From contig JBLILN010000006.1 of assembly GCA_047635695.1 (NCBI GenBank), positions 26,763 to 90,762 on the forward strand: DNA of 64,000 nt, given 5' to 3'. This DNA is from UBA2136 sp047635695 (GTDB lineage Bacteria > Pseudomonadota > Alphaproteobacteria > UBA2136). The notes under the pieces are model-generated. The model made no database searches, had not been told where the DNA came from, and saw nothing but the letters and a program-made list of their open reading frames with translations. Positions within the stretch are counted from its first letter, which is position 1. Each line of letters starts with the position of its first letter. A program made the translations under genes and the position numbers. Positions 1 to 8,672 of the stretch are shown one piece after another.

Positions 1-31
1 CTATACATTATATTTAAACCTGTATGAAAGC

Positions 32-235
32 TTAAAACTCAAAACCGATCTTTTTTGATAAGTATTTAAATTCACGTACCACTTTACTTTCTCCTTGTGC
101 CCGCCCCAACACATCATCGGCTTGTTCCTCTACTGTTTTGGCTGGCATCATAGACCTGTAAGCGTCATCCAACGCCCCCGTATAATAAAATGCTGCCACC
201 AAAAAACCAAAAACTGAACCGTAAAAAAACTTCAT
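32..235 (-). CDS. small single-pass membrane protein, unknown function
   Basis: A 67-residue protein I do not recognise. Residues 3-20 form one hydrophobic segment (FFYGSVFGFLVAAFYYTGAL) followed by a charged, soluble tail, so it is probably anchored in the inner membrane with the tail on one side. It lies downstream of the rpoD terminator on the same strand, so it has its own promoter in the short gap 236-292. There is no clear motif. It could be a real small membrane protein; support is length, codon use and the sensible hydrophobic/charged layout only. Confidence 0.5.
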   Translation of the reverse strand: MKFFYGSVFGFLVAAFYYTGALDDAYRSMMPAKTVEEQADDVLGRAQGESKVVREFKYLSKKIGFEF

Positions 236-292
236 AACTACCTTAAATATTTATTATTAATACGACTATTAACACAGGCATACACTTTAGGC

Positions 293-323
293 AAAAAAAT
301 AGGCACCCAAAGGCGCCTATTTT
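293..323 (-). terminator. rho-independent terminator of rpoD
   Basis: On the minus strand a 10-bp stem (AATAGGCGCC / GGTGCCTATT, one G-T pair) with a TTTG loop is followed directly by seven Ts. It lies about 25 nt past the rpoD stop. Confidence 0.9.
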
Positions 324-348
324 CATATACTGAAGTGTATAAATTAGC

Positions 349-2370
349 TTAGTTTTCTGTGTATGTTTTTAAGATACGTGCACGTGTTGGGTGACGTAGC
401 TTTTTCAAAGCTTTCGCTTCAATTTGACGAATACGCTCACGCGTTACGTTAAATTGCTGGCCAACTTCTTCTAAAGTATGGTCAGAAGACATACCGATAC
501 CAAAACGCATACGCAGGACACGCTCTTCACGCGGTGTCAATGTTGCAAGTGTCTTCGTTGTGTTATCACGTAAGTTTTTTTGCAGAGCTGAATCAATTGG
601 TAGCACTGCATTTGTATCTTCAATGAAATCACCTAGGTTTGAGTCATCCTCATCACCTACTGGTGTTTCTAGAGAAATAGGCTCTTTAGCGATCTTCTGT
701 ACTTTACGCACTTTTTCAACAGGCATTTGTAGAACTTCACTAAGCTCTTCTACTGTTGGTTCACGGCCAAGTTCATTCATCATCTGACGTTGTGTACGCG
801 CCATTTTGTTGATTGTTTCAATCATGTGTACAGGGATACGAATTGTACGGGCTTGGTCAGCGATTGAACGCGTAATAGCCTGACGGATCCACCATGTTGC
901 ATATGTTGAGAACTTATAACCACGACGGTATTCAAACTTATCAACTGCCTTCATAAGACCGATGTTACCTTCTTGAATAAGGTCGAGGAATTGTAGCCCA
1001 CGGTTCACATACTTCTTAGCGATAGAAATAACCAAACGCAAGTTTGCTTCAACCATTTCCTTCTTCGCAATAGAAGCTTCACGCTCACCTTTACGTAATC
1101 TTGCAACAATACGTTTAAAGCCTTCAACATCAAGCAAAACATCGCCCACATTTTCATTCACAGTTGTTGCTGTTAAAACAATATCTGCTGCATGTTCTTT
1201 ATCAAACTTCTTCCATGCGTCATTTTTAGGCTTAACATGGCTAACCCAGTTCAAGTTGCTTTCGTTACCAATATAAGCATTTAAGTAAGGCTTACGTTCA
1301 ACACCACAAGCAACAGCTTGACGCATGAGAGCACCTTCAATTTTAGTCAAAGTACGTGACGTGTCATAAAACTTGCTCACAAGCCTTTCACTACGCGCAT
1401 TTGAAAGAGGTACGTCTTTCATTAATTCAAGCAAGGCTTCAACAAGAGACTCTTCTTTAGCAAGGTTACGTTTGTCTGACTTTTCAGTCAATTTCACACG
1501 TACAGCTTTAAGGTCTTTATAAGAAGCAGCAATCGCCGTGAAAACCTCTGTCATGCGTGGCATAAGCATTTCTTCCATCTCAGCAAGTGAGAAGTGCTCT
1601 TCCTCTTCTTCTTCCTCTTCTTCAGCAGCCGCTTCCTTAGTTTCGCCTTCAGCAGTCTCACCTTCAACAGCGACTTTCGTTTCGCCTTCAACAGCGTCAC
1701 CAGTCGTTGCTTCTTTCGTTTCAACTTCGGCAACTTCAGTTACAGCGGCTTCTTTCGTTTCGCCTTCTTTAGCGTCACCTTCAGACTCTAGGTTTTCTTC
1801 TTCCTTGAGGTCATCATCTGTTGGTCCACCCATCGCAATGTTAAGGTCAATAAGTTCACGCAGGTTTTTATCACCCGCAACAACTTCACCCCACATAGCA
1901 AGAATTGTTTCATATGTGTATGACGTAGAGTATAAAGCGGCGTTCATAACACCTTTACCAGATTCAATACGCTTGGCGATCACAACTTCTTGCTCACGCG
2001 TCAATAGTTCAACGTTACCCATTTCACGTAAGTACATACGCACAGGGTCATCTGTACGGCCATATTCATCAGAAGCCGTTTTCTTTTTAGCTGCTTTTTC
2101 AGGCTTCGCACCAAAGAACTCAGGATGAGCGTCCATGTCAGTCGTATTCGCATCTTTTGAAGAATCTTCATCATTTGCGCTACCAGCAGAGGATCTGCCT
2201 ACAGTCGTGCTCACATCATCATTGTGATCCGCATCTACTTCATCTTCGTAGTCCGCAGGCTCCGCATCTGCAGACTGTGCAACCTCAAAACGGTTTACTA
2301 CATTTGTTGATATACCGTCTGTAGCACCTGTTTGGTTTTCTGCATTTGTTTCTGTCGTTACGTCACTCAT
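349..2370 (-). CDS. rpoD: primary sigma factor RpoD (sigma-70)
   Basis: Housekeeping sigma factor directing RNA polymerase to -35/-10 promoters. Region 1.2 starts near residue 108 (DPVRMYLREMG). Regions 2.1-2.4 lie at about 443-513 (LDLIQEGNIGLMKAV, FSTYATWWIRQAI). Region 3 runs to about 600, and region 4 with its helix-turn-helix at 611-665 (LTPREERVLRMRFG, VTRERIRQIEAKAL). The 673-residue length fits the family. Two things are odd. The N-terminal 105 residues are acidic and low-complexity, with no recognisable helical region 1.1. Residues 188-259 of the non-conserved region are an expanded EGETKEA-like repeat ending in nine glutamates. It follows dnaG by 61 bp, the usual dnaG-rpoD arrangement. 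Confidence 0.97.
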   Translation of the reverse strand: MSDVTTETNAENQTGATDGISTNVVNRFEVAQSADAEPADYEDEVDADHNDDVSTTVGRSSAGSANDEDSSKDANTTDMDAHPEFFGAKPEKAAKKKTASDEYGRTDDPVRMYLREMGNVELLTREQEVVIAKRIESGKGVMNAALYSTSYTYETILAMWGEVVAGDKNLRELIDLNIAMGGPTDDDLKEEENLESEGDAKEGETKEAAVTEVAEVETKEATTGDAVEGETKVAVEGETAEGETKEAAAEEEEEEEEEHFSLAEMEEMLMPRMTEVFTAIAASYKDLKAVRVKLTEKSDKRNLAKEESLVEALLELMKDVPLSNARSERLVSKFYDTSRTLTKIEGALMRQAVACGVERKPYLNAYIGNESNLNWVSHVKPKNDAWKKFDKEHAADIVLTATTVNENVGDVLLDVEGFKRIVARLRKGEREASIAKKEMVEANLRLVISIAKKYVNRGLQFLDLIQEGNIGLMKAVDKFEYRRGYKFSTYATWWIRQAITRSIADQARTIRIPVHMIETINKMARTQRQMMNELGREPTVEELSEVLQMPVEKVRKVQKIAKEPISLETPVGDEDDSNLGDFIEDTNAVLPIDSALQKNLRDNTTKTLATLTPREERVLRMRFGIGMSSDHTLEEVGQQFNVTRERIRQIEAKALKKLRHPTRARILKTYTEN
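1594..1809 (-). repeat. acidic low-complexity repeat tract inside rpoD
   Basis: Imperfect in-frame repeats coding for GETKEA, VETKEA, GETKVA, GETAEGETKEA and then a run of nine Glu codons (mixed GAA/GAG). It falls between sigma regions 1.2 and 2 and is the only strongly repetitive coding stretch I saw in the housekeeping genes. Confidence 0.8.
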
Positions 2371-2431
2371 TATATATCGTCCTCATAATTACAAACATTA
2401 ATTATTCTAACCGCCGCATCATAGCGGGCGA

Positions 2432-4189
2432 TCAAACTGGTTTAATCACTTCTTTTTTACGCTTACCGTGCGTACTTTTCATACGCGCCCAAGCATCTGC
2501 ACCTGTTTTTTCGTCAAAGACACTCGCTGCAAGCACATTTTCATGTTTTTGCGTTTTTAGCGTATTGCTTCTTTCAAGGTCCTCATATACCTCAAACCAC
2601 AAAGCTTCTAATTTCTCAATTTCAGTACGGGCAACAAGTTCTGAGTCGAGCAAATTTTCAACATCACTTAATATTCCCGTATTAGCAAGTGTGGTATCTA
2701 GAGAATCTTTTTCAAGCCCTCCCGATAAAAAAAGTTTAAATAAAGTTTTACGAAAAGCTTCAAGCTCTTGATTTTCCACAATCACGCCCGAAACCTTCTC
2801 ATACACCTTTTCAAACAAATCTGGTTTACGAAACAGAATAGAAAGCAAGATGTGTGCCTGTTTATCCTGTATCAATATATTTTTTTGTTTATTATTTTTA
2901 TGGCCACTTATTATTTGAGGCTTCTTTCGCCCGCCTGTCCAAAGCCTATCCTTTAATGCCTTTGTATAGTGGCGCTTAATCGTGTCATCATTCACCTGCT
3001 TCATAAGGCTATCGATATCAGATTCTATGGCCGCACGCCCATCACCCGAACTAACGTCACGCCCTTCACTAAGGTCCTGCCAAAGCACGGCTTCTAGAGT
3101 CACTGTTTTTTTAATGAGAGCCTCAAAGGCTTCTTTACCGTTTGCAGAGATAAAGCTATCAGGGTCTTCACCATCAGGCATCCAAGCAAATTGCAGCGTG
3201 CGCCCAGGCTCTAAAACAGACAAAATGCGTTTAGCAATACGCACAGCTGCCCCACGCCCCGCGTTATCACCATCTAAACAAATAATAGGTGCCTCATGAA
3301 AACGCCATAGCAAGCGCATCTGGTCTTCAGTGATCGCTGTGCCCATAGGTGCCACGGCAGTTTTAACGCCATGTGCCCACAAACCAATAACGTCCATATA
3401 CCCTTCAACAACCAGTGCTTGCTTCTCACGGCGGATAGAATCACGTGCACGGTTTAAATTATAAAGCATATAACGTTTGTTAAAAAACTTTGTTTCAGCT
3501 GAATTTAAATACTTAGGGTCATCATCCTTACTTAATACACGTCCACCAAATCCAACAACTTTACCGTCGGTACTTTCAATTGGAAACATGACACGGTTAC
3601 GAAAACGGTCATAATGTCCCTTACTTTTTGCAGATTTAGACGCAAGCCCAGTATCTTCTAGCAAAGATGTGCTCATACCCTGCTGCGTCAGGTGGTCTGT
3701 TAATGTCGACCAGCCATCCATCGCAAAGCCAAGACGAAATGTTTTAATAATTTCGTTGCTCAGCCCACGGTTTTTAAAATAGTCAATATTGGACTTAACA
3801 AGGTTCTTTTCAAAAAACTGCGCCGCTTTTTCCAGCGTGCTATGGCCGTCAACGCGTTTTTTTTGTTCTTTAGGGTCAACAGCTTCAAGCTGAACATCAA
3901 CACCGCTAAGCTCACCTAGATAAGTCACCGCATCAACAAAGGAACCACCGCGCACCTCTTTAACAAAGTCAAATACATTGCCATGCGCACCGCAACCAAA
4001 GCAGTGGTAGTAACCCTTAGATTCATGAATATGGAAAGACGGTGTAGCTTCATTATGAAAAGGACAGCACGCCCACCAGTCACGGCCTTTTTTCTTCATA
4101 CCCACGGCATGTTTAGATATCACATCTGCAAGCGAAACGCGCTGGCGAATTTGTTCTAAAACTTCAGGAGAAAAACGGCCTGTGGACAT
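2432..4189 (-). CDS. dnaG: DNA primase DnaG
   Basis: Synthesises the RNA primers for replication. The N-terminal CHC2 zinc-binding domain has its ligands in CPFH (42-45) and CFGC (63-66). The catalytic TOPRIM domain shows EGYMD at 262-266 and DGDNAG at 306-311. The rest (about 420-585) is the helicase-interaction region, which is poorly conserved as usual. Length 585 is slightly short for the family but all catalytic parts are present. It is the first gene of a dnaG-rpoD operon. A sigma70-type promoter and a terminator-like hairpin lie in its leader, so read-through may set primase and sigma levels. Confidence 0.97.
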   Translation of the reverse strand: MSTGRFSPEVLEQIRQRVSLADVISKHAVGMKKKGRDWWACCPFHNEATPSFHIHESKGYYHCFGCGAHGNVFDFVKEVRGGSFVDAVTYLGELSGVDVQLEAVDPKEQKKRVDGHSTLEKAAQFFEKNLVKSNIDYFKNRGLSNEIIKTFRLGFAMDGWSTLTDHLTQQGMSTSLLEDTGLASKSAKSKGHYDRFRNRVMFPIESTDGKVVGFGGRVLSKDDDPKYLNSAETKFFNKRYMLYNLNRARDSIRREKQALVVEGYMDVIGLWAHGVKTAVAPMGTAITEDQMRLLWRFHEAPIICLDGDNAGRGAAVRIAKRILSVLEPGRTLQFAWMPDGEDPDSFISANGKEAFEALIKKTVTLEAVLWQDLSEGRDVSSGDGRAAIESDIDSLMKQVNDDTIKRHYTKALKDRLWTGGRKKPQIISGHKNNKQKNILIQDKQAHILLSILFRKPDLFEKVYEKVSGVIVENQELEAFRKTLFKLFLSGGLEKDSLDTTLANTGILSDVENLLDSELVARTEIEKLEALWFEVYEDLERSNTLKTQKHENVLAASVFDEKTGADAWARMKSTHGKRKKEVIKPV

Positions 4190-4242
4190 AAAATTCTAAA
4201 TACCTTTAAAAAATGCTTATATATAATGAGAAGATTTTACTT

Positions 4243-4268
4243 ACAAAAAAGGGGTTTAAAAGACCCTT
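4243..4268 (-). terminator. terminator-like hairpin in the dnaG leader (possible attenuator)
   Basis: On the minus strand AAAGGGT pairs with ACCC(C)TTT and is followed by a T-run, between the dnaG promoter and the dnaG start. No minus-strand gene lies upstream for it to terminate. It most likely attenuates the dnaG-rpoD transcript or ends a short leader RNA. E. coli also has a terminator in front of dnaG. Confidence 0.5.
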
Positions 4269-4331
4269 TAGATGAAGCACACCAACCGATTTGTGGTATT
4301 TATCTCTCACCGCTCTTATAAGATTATAACT

Positions 4332-4360
4332 TTTATAGCCTTTCAGTGCAGAAAAAGCAA
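4332..4360 (-). promoter_or_regulatory. sigma70-type promoter for dnaG-rpoD
   Basis: Minus-strand TTGCTT, 17-bp spacer, TATAAA. It is about 145 bp upstream of the dnaG start, in the 352-bp divergent region shared with greA. Apart from this promoter, the leader hairpin and the greA promoter I see nothing else in 4190-4541. Confidence 0.6.
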
Positions 4361-4474
4361 GCTATCTTTATTAAAAAAGTGTAATTAGCGCCACAAATTT
4401 ATAGAAAATAAACAACAACAATTTCAACAAAATTAAAATTATAGTTTTATTTTCATAACCTTACAAAATAACTA

Positions 4475-4503
4475 TTGCATTTCATTTTAAAAGAACGTAT
4501 CGT
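4475..4503 (+). promoter_or_regulatory. candidate promoter for greA
   Basis: TTGCAT, 17-bp spacer, TATCGT, about 40 bp ahead of the greA start. The -10 is weak, so this is only a candidate. Confidence 0.4.
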
Positions 4504-4541
4504 CCTTTTTTCAATTAAGCAATTTAGGGGATACCTCACAC

Positions 4542-5024
4542 ATGGAACAAGTTCCGATGACAACATATGGTTACAAAAAAATGGAAAAAGAACTCCATCA
4601 CCGTACCCGTGTCTTACGCCCACAAATTATTGATGACATTGAAGAGGCACGTGCCCACGGTGACCTGAGTGAAAACGCAGAATATCACGCCGCAAAGGAA
4701 CAACAAGGCCTTAACGAAGGGATCATTAAACAGCTTGAGAGCAAGACATCTCGTGCACAGGTTATTGACCCAACAAAATTAAGTGGTGACCGTATTGTTA
4801 TGGGTGCCACCGTTAAAGTTGTCGATGGTGACGATAAAGAAACAGTTTATATATTAGTAGGACCGGATGAAGCTGACCTTGAAAGAGGCCTTATCAGCAT
4901 ATCTTCCCCACTTGGACGCGCGATGATAGGCAAAGAAGAAGGTGATGAATTTACCTTCAAAGCCCCTGCCGGCTCTCGCACATACGAAGTTCTAGAAGTT
5001 GAATACAAAGCTATCGACGTTTGA
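4542..5024 (+). CDS. greA: transcription elongation factor GreA
   Basis: Rescues backtracked RNA polymerase by stimulating cleavage of the nascent RNA. The 160-residue length is typical. The N-terminal coiled coil carries the acidic tip (DIEEARAHGDLSENAEYHAA, about 31-50) whose D and E reach the polymerase active site. The C-terminal FKBP-like domain ends with the conserved SPLGRAMIGKEEGDEF segment. The start is the ATG after TAGGGGATACC, a fair ribosome site. It is monocistronic, with its own terminator. Confidence 0.97.
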   Translation: MEQVPMTTYGYKKMEKELHHRTRVLRPQIIDDIEEARAHGDLSENAEYHAAKEQQGLNEGIIKQLESKTSRAQVIDPTKLSGDRIVMGATVKVVDGDDKETVYILVGPDEADLERGLISISSPLGRAMIGKEEGDEFTFKAPAGSRTYEVLEVEYKAIDV

Positions 5025-5068
5025 CCGATGCTTGATAGTGTATGATTCATTTCATTGAACATCCTCTT

Positions 5069-5098
5069 AACCCTCGCCTCGGCGGGGGTTCTTTTTTT
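5069..5098 (+). terminator. terminator of greA
   Basis: AACCCTCGCC and CGGGGGTT pair around a short loop and are followed by CTTTTTTT. Confidence 0.9.
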
Positions 5099-5122
5099 AA
5101 TAGCCACTAATATCTCATAACA

Positions 5123-5152
5123 TAAAAAAAGCCCACCGTAATGAGCTTTTAA
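5123..5152 (-). terminator. terminator of the symporter gene
   Basis: Minus-strand AAAAGCTCA / TGGGCTTTT (one wobble) followed by a T-run, 12 nt past the stop codon of the gene at 5165-6628. Confidence 0.8.
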
Positions 5153-5164
5153 ACAAAGGGGCAA

Positions 5165-6628
5165 TCACCTTTTAAAAGGCAGTATTTTTCGCAGAGGGAT
5201 ATCCTCCCCACTAAACCATTTAGATGTAACAGAAACAATCATCTGGTCACCCAATACATTACAAACAGTACGGCACATGTCTAAGGGTCTATCAACCGCC
5301 AGCAATAGCAAGACTGCACTTTCATCAATACCCATTGCCGCAAGAATAGGTATCAAAATAAATATCGAAGCACCTGGAGCGCCTGGCGTTCCCATAGAAG
5401 CAAGAACAATAGAAACCACAATCGGTAACATCGCCACCAAACCAACATCAAAGCCATAAGTAAACATCAAGTACATGGCGATAAATATTTGATACATAGC
5501 CGTACCGTCCATATTAACCGTTGTCCCTAAAGGGATACCAATATTCGCCGTTTCCTGATCAACACCATTGTCTACGGCCGTTTTAATACTTGTTGCCATC
5601 ACAGCTGAAGATGATGACGTTGTAAATGCCTGTATCATAAGTTCTTTACGCGATTTAAAAAACGCACTTGGGCTTACGCCAAACAGCTTCAACATAAGGC
5701 TATAAAAACCAAAAACCCATAAGAACAACATAAAAAGAAATGTCACAACAAAACCACCCAGCGAAACCAAAACACTTAAACCTGACTCTGCAATGGATGT
5801 GGAAACAAGCCCAAATATAACGAAGGGTACAAGCACCATAATAGCCATGAGAATTTTAATAGAGGCCTGCATCACAGCACCCACAATTTGTACAAAGGAC
5901 TCCGCACCACGTTTATAGGCAAGCTCATCATCGTCATTGCCCTTATACAGTCGTATAAACTTAACAGCGAACCCAAAAACCAACACACCAAAAACAAGCT
6001 GAAGCATATTACCAAAACCAAGGTCTCTTATTAGGTTCATATTAAAAGTATTTTTAACCTTTTCACGCACCTGCAAAGCCGCATGTTTTTCAACAGATTG
6101 AGGCACGGCGTATACACCTTGCCCCTCAAGTTCTTTTTGTTTACGTTCTAAAAAGAATTCAGAAAAAGGTATATTTGACATTTCTTCTTTTTTAAGGCGC
6201 TCAACACCAGATGTGATAAAAGCAGTATTACTAGGGATCACTTGACTGGTCAAACTATGTGGGTCGGCTGGATTTATAAATTGCAGCAGAATCACTGCAA
6301 AAATACAAACCAATGGTGTGGTAAACCCAAGAAAACCCGTGGTAATAAAAGCCATTTTTTTACCAGCAGCACCGCCGCTTGCAAGTAAAGGCTTTACACC
6401 CCCCGCAGCAACCAGCAGTATAGCTGTGCTCACCAACATAGGCACCACCAAATTAATGGCCGACTTGAATACGTCAGAAACAATAGCTATCACATGAAGT
6501 GAATAATACAAACCACCTCGGTCGGTAGGGTTTTCATGATAAGCAAGCCAACCGCAAAGTATTGCTAACACAGCAAAAATAACTAAAGTTCTTTTATCCT
6601 TAAGATAAAAATTTAATATCGTAGACAT
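5165..6628 (-). CDS. dicarboxylate/amino acid:cation symporter (DAACS, SDF family)
   Basis: Inner-membrane sodium- or proton-coupled transporter of the glutamate/aspartate/C4-dicarboxylate family. Diagnostic motifs are visible: the serine-rich hairpin TTSSSSAVMATS, NMDGTA in TM7 (sodium and substrate site), GTPGAPGASIFIL and the substrate-binding LAVDRPLDMCRTVCNVLGD in TM8. About eight hydrophobic segments and two re-entrant loops fit in 487 residues. The large loop at about 120-180 is rich in charged residues and longer than in GltP. It is a single gene with its own terminator. The substrate cannot be fixed from sequence alone. Confidence 0.92.
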   Translation of the reverse strand: MSTILNFYLKDKRTLVIFAVLAILCGWLAYHENPTDRGGLYYSLHVIAIVSDVFKSAINLVVPMLVSTAILLVAAGGVKPLLASGGAAGKKMAFITTGFLGFTTPLVCIFAVILLQFINPADPHSLTSQVIPSNTAFITSGVERLKKEEMSNIPFSEFFLERKQKELEGQGVYAVPQSVEKHAALQVREKVKNTFNMNLIRDLGFGNMLQLVFGVLVFGFAVKFIRLYKGNDDDELAYKRGAESFVQIVGAVMQASIKILMAIMVLVPFVIFGLVSTSIAESGLSVLVSLGGFVVTFLFMLFLWVFGFYSLMLKLFGVSPSAFFKSRKELMIQAFTTSSSSAVMATSIKTAVDNGVDQETANIGIPLGTTVNMDGTAMYQIFIAMYLMFTYGFDVGLVAMLPIVVSIVLASMGTPGAPGASIFILIPILAAMGIDESAVLLLLAVDRPLDMCRTVCNVLGDQMIVSVTSKWFSGEDIPLRKILPFKR

Positions 6629-6763
6629 TTAGACCCCTTTATAAAATATGAAAATATTTTTTACAGACAAAAACCTCAAAAAACAATGATTGACTATGGT
6701 TATATGTATAACAATTTCTCTCAACAATTCAAAGCATTTATATAAAACCCTATGAACTCTATA

Positions 6764-6794
6764 CAAAAAAAAGCACCCTTAAGGTACTTTTTAA
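6764..6794 (-). terminator. terminator of tadA-tsaC
   Basis: Minus-strand AAAGTACC TTAA GGGTGCTTT (one wobble) followed by a run of Ts. Confidence 0.8.
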
Positions 6795-6814
6795 TCAAAC
6801 AAAAATGTGATTAG

Positions 6815-7339
6815 TTAACGTTCCCACGTACCTGTAATCACATTATAAATTCTCGAGCTTGTTCCTGGTAATGTTTCAGGGTATTTAAGCGCAACAGGGC
6901 CATAAGGAATAGCACTTGCTGTACGCGCTGGAGTTTGACCGCTTATATTTAAGCTTGTTGAAACCAATGGGCCCCTCCATTTTGCAAGGTATTCATGCAT
7001 ATATTCAGCAGAGGGAATACGCACGGCAACCGTGCCGTTACCACCAGTTAAATAATCAGGTGCCGATTCTTTCGCTGGTAAAATAAGCGTTACCGCGCCC
7101 GGCCAATGCTCGTTCATGGCTTTCAAAATATCACGTTGAAGAGGGCCAGAAATATCAGCCACACGACGCACATCAAAAATGGTGCTACATAAAACAATAA
7201 GCCCTTTAGATGATGCACGTTGTTTAAGTGAGAAAATTTTGTGGACAGCGCGCTCATTAAAAGGGTCACAGCAATAGCCGTACACACCTTCTGCAGGGGC
7301 AACCACAACGTCACCAGCCTGAATAGTTTCTTTCCACAC
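6815..7339 (-). CDS. tsaC: threonylcarbamoyl-AMP synthase, TsaC/Sua5/YrdC family
   Basis: Makes threonylcarbamoyl-AMP for the t6A37 modification of ANN-decoding tRNAs. YrdC-domain signatures are the PAEGVYGYCCDP strand-loop, SLKQRASSKGL (the KxR nucleotide site), WPGAVTLILPA, TVAVRIPS and PLVSTSLNISG (SxN). I chose GTG at 7339, 7 nt after the tadA stop, giving 174 residues, because the YrdC fold begins right there. An in-frame ATG at 7477 with a good GGAGG upstream would overlap tadA by 131 bp and add 46 residues that look like out-of-frame tadA sequence. It is cotranscribed with tadA. Confidence 0.85.
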   Translation of the reverse strand: MWKETIQAGDVVVAPAEGVYGYCCDPFNERAVHKIFSLKQRASSKGLIVLCSTIFDVRRVADISGPLQRDILKAMNEHWPGAVTLILPAKESAPDYLTGGNGTVAVRIPSAEYMHEYLAKWRGPLVSTSLNISGQTPARTASAIPYGPVALKYPETLPGTSSRIYNVITGTWER

Positions 7340-7346
7340 TTGAAGT

Positions 7347-7814
7347 CTAGACGGGGCCCAGACCCCTCTTCTTCTTGAAAAATTCCCGAAGGAGTTCACT
7401 ACATATTCCTTCCATAATCCCTCCGTAAACTTCGGGTTTATGGTGGCACGTCTGCTGGTTAAAAATCCGAGCGCCATTTACTGTTCCTCCACTTTTTACA
7501 TCGTACGCTCCAAAGCGTATCTCACCTACCTTTGCATGGGCACAAGCTGTGGCGCACATGGCACAAGGTTCTAAAGTTGTTACTAATACGTAATCATTCA
7601 GATGGGTCGTTTCAAGTACCTTGCATGCTTTTTTTATAACAAGCATTTCCGCATGCGCCGTTGGGTCACATAATGCCAAAGTTTCATTATGCCCCTTGGC
7701 AATCAACGCGCCTGTTTTTTTATGAAACAAAGCAGCACCAACAGGCACCTCACCTTCAGAAAAAGCCTTTTTGGCCATTTCATAAGACGTTTGCATCATA
7801 AAATCTTCAGACAA
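7347..7814 (-). CDS. tadA: tRNA adenosine(34) deaminase TadA
   Basis: Converts A34 to inosine in tRNA-Arg(ACG). The zinc/catalytic motif HAE is in PTAHAEML and the second zinc motif is EPCAMC(A)xxxAH. The downstream FGAYDVKSGG matches the family. The 155 residues are the normal size. The gene is followed 7 nt later by tsaC, so two anticodon-loop modification genes share a transcript. It diverges from the amidotransferase gene at 7953. Confidence 0.95.
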   Translation of the reverse strand: MSEDFMMQTSYEMAKKAFSEGEVPVGAALFHKKTGALIAKGHNETLALCDPTAHAEMLVIKKACKVLETTHLNDYVLVTTLEPCAMCATACAHAKVGEIRFGAYDVKSGGTVNGARIFNQQTCHHKPEVYGGIMEGICSELLREFFKKKRGLGPV

Positions 7815-7952
7815 GTCACAAACCCCATTCTAAATTTAAATTGTGTACGAAAATGTGCCATATTTCACGCAGTGGGTCAATATTTACTTGTATTTTATCG
7901 TAAAAAAGTGCAGATTAAATGTTAACAAATCGCAGAAAACCAAGGATAAACA

Positions 7953-8672
7953 ATGAACAAGCCTATCATCGGCATACCACTCGGCAATAAAGACAGCACA
8001 TTTTCGCGTCATCCGCACTATGCTATGGAAAAAAATTACTTTCATGTTATAGCTAAACTAGGTGGTTTACCCCTTCCTTTAATCTATAATAATGATGATT
8101 TTGACGTCTATTTAAATATGGTCGATGGCCTTCTTATACCTGGTGGATCATTCGCATCACCAACAAAATGGTATGAAGAAAGTGCTATAGAGCTTAGCCC
8201 TGCTGGTGATTGGTCAGCATTTTATGAAAAATTGACAAAAGCAGCTATAGAACGCAAAATTCCTATACTTGGTATTTGCGCAGGCATGCAGTTTATGGCT
8301 TGCGTAAATGGCGGCAAAATGACCGTCAATGCCATGAAAAACCTGCCGACAGAAATTGACCACTTAAATGGTGCTGACAAAGAATTTATCTGCCATAAAG
8401 CCCTTATTAACGCAGGTAGCTTGCTGCATAAACTCACAGGCGAACTTGAAATTGATGTCAACAGTGCCCACAAAGAAGCTGTCACATCTGTTACAGGTGA
8501 CGTGAATATATGCGCACGCGCCGAAGACGGTTGCATAGAAGCGGTGGAAATGGTAAACCACCCCTTTGCTTTAGGTGTTCAATGGCACCCAGAATTTTTC
8601 TGTGATGACACAGAAAACCCACACTATAAAATTATGAAAGCTTTAATAGATGCCGCAAAACGATACAGATAA
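7953..8672 (+). CDS. class I glutamine amidotransferase-like hydrolase (peptidase C26, PuuD-like)
   Basis: Likely a gamma-glutamyl hydrolase of the PuuD/YvdE type. The catalytic triad is visible: Cys in GICAGMQ and His/Glu in GVQWHPEFF. The family's GLLIPGGSFASP oxyanion segment and NSAHKEAV loop are present. At 239 residues it is the usual size. It overlaps rluB by 23 bp, so the two are translationally coupled even though their functions are unrelated. The substrate (gamma-glutamyl-GABA or another amide) is inferred from family only. Confidence 0.88.
   Translation: MNKPIIGIPLGNKDSTFSRHPHYAMEKNYFHVIAKLGGLPLPLIYNNDDFDVYLNMVDGLLIPGGSFASPTKWYEESAIELSPAGDWSAFYEKLTKAAIERKIPILGICAGMQFMACVNGGKMTVNAMKNLPTEIDHLNGADKEFICHKALINAGSLLHKLTGELEIDVNSAHKEAVTSVTGDVNICARAEDGCIEAVEMVNHPFALGVQWHPEFFCDDTENPHYKIMKALIDAAKRYR

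Noticed and set aside
7340..7477. Longer tsaC start at the ATG at 7477 with a strong GGAGG
   Set aside because: It would overlap tadA by 131 bp; the GGAGG lies in conserved tadA codons and the added residues do not resemble the YrdC family. Kept only as an alternative.
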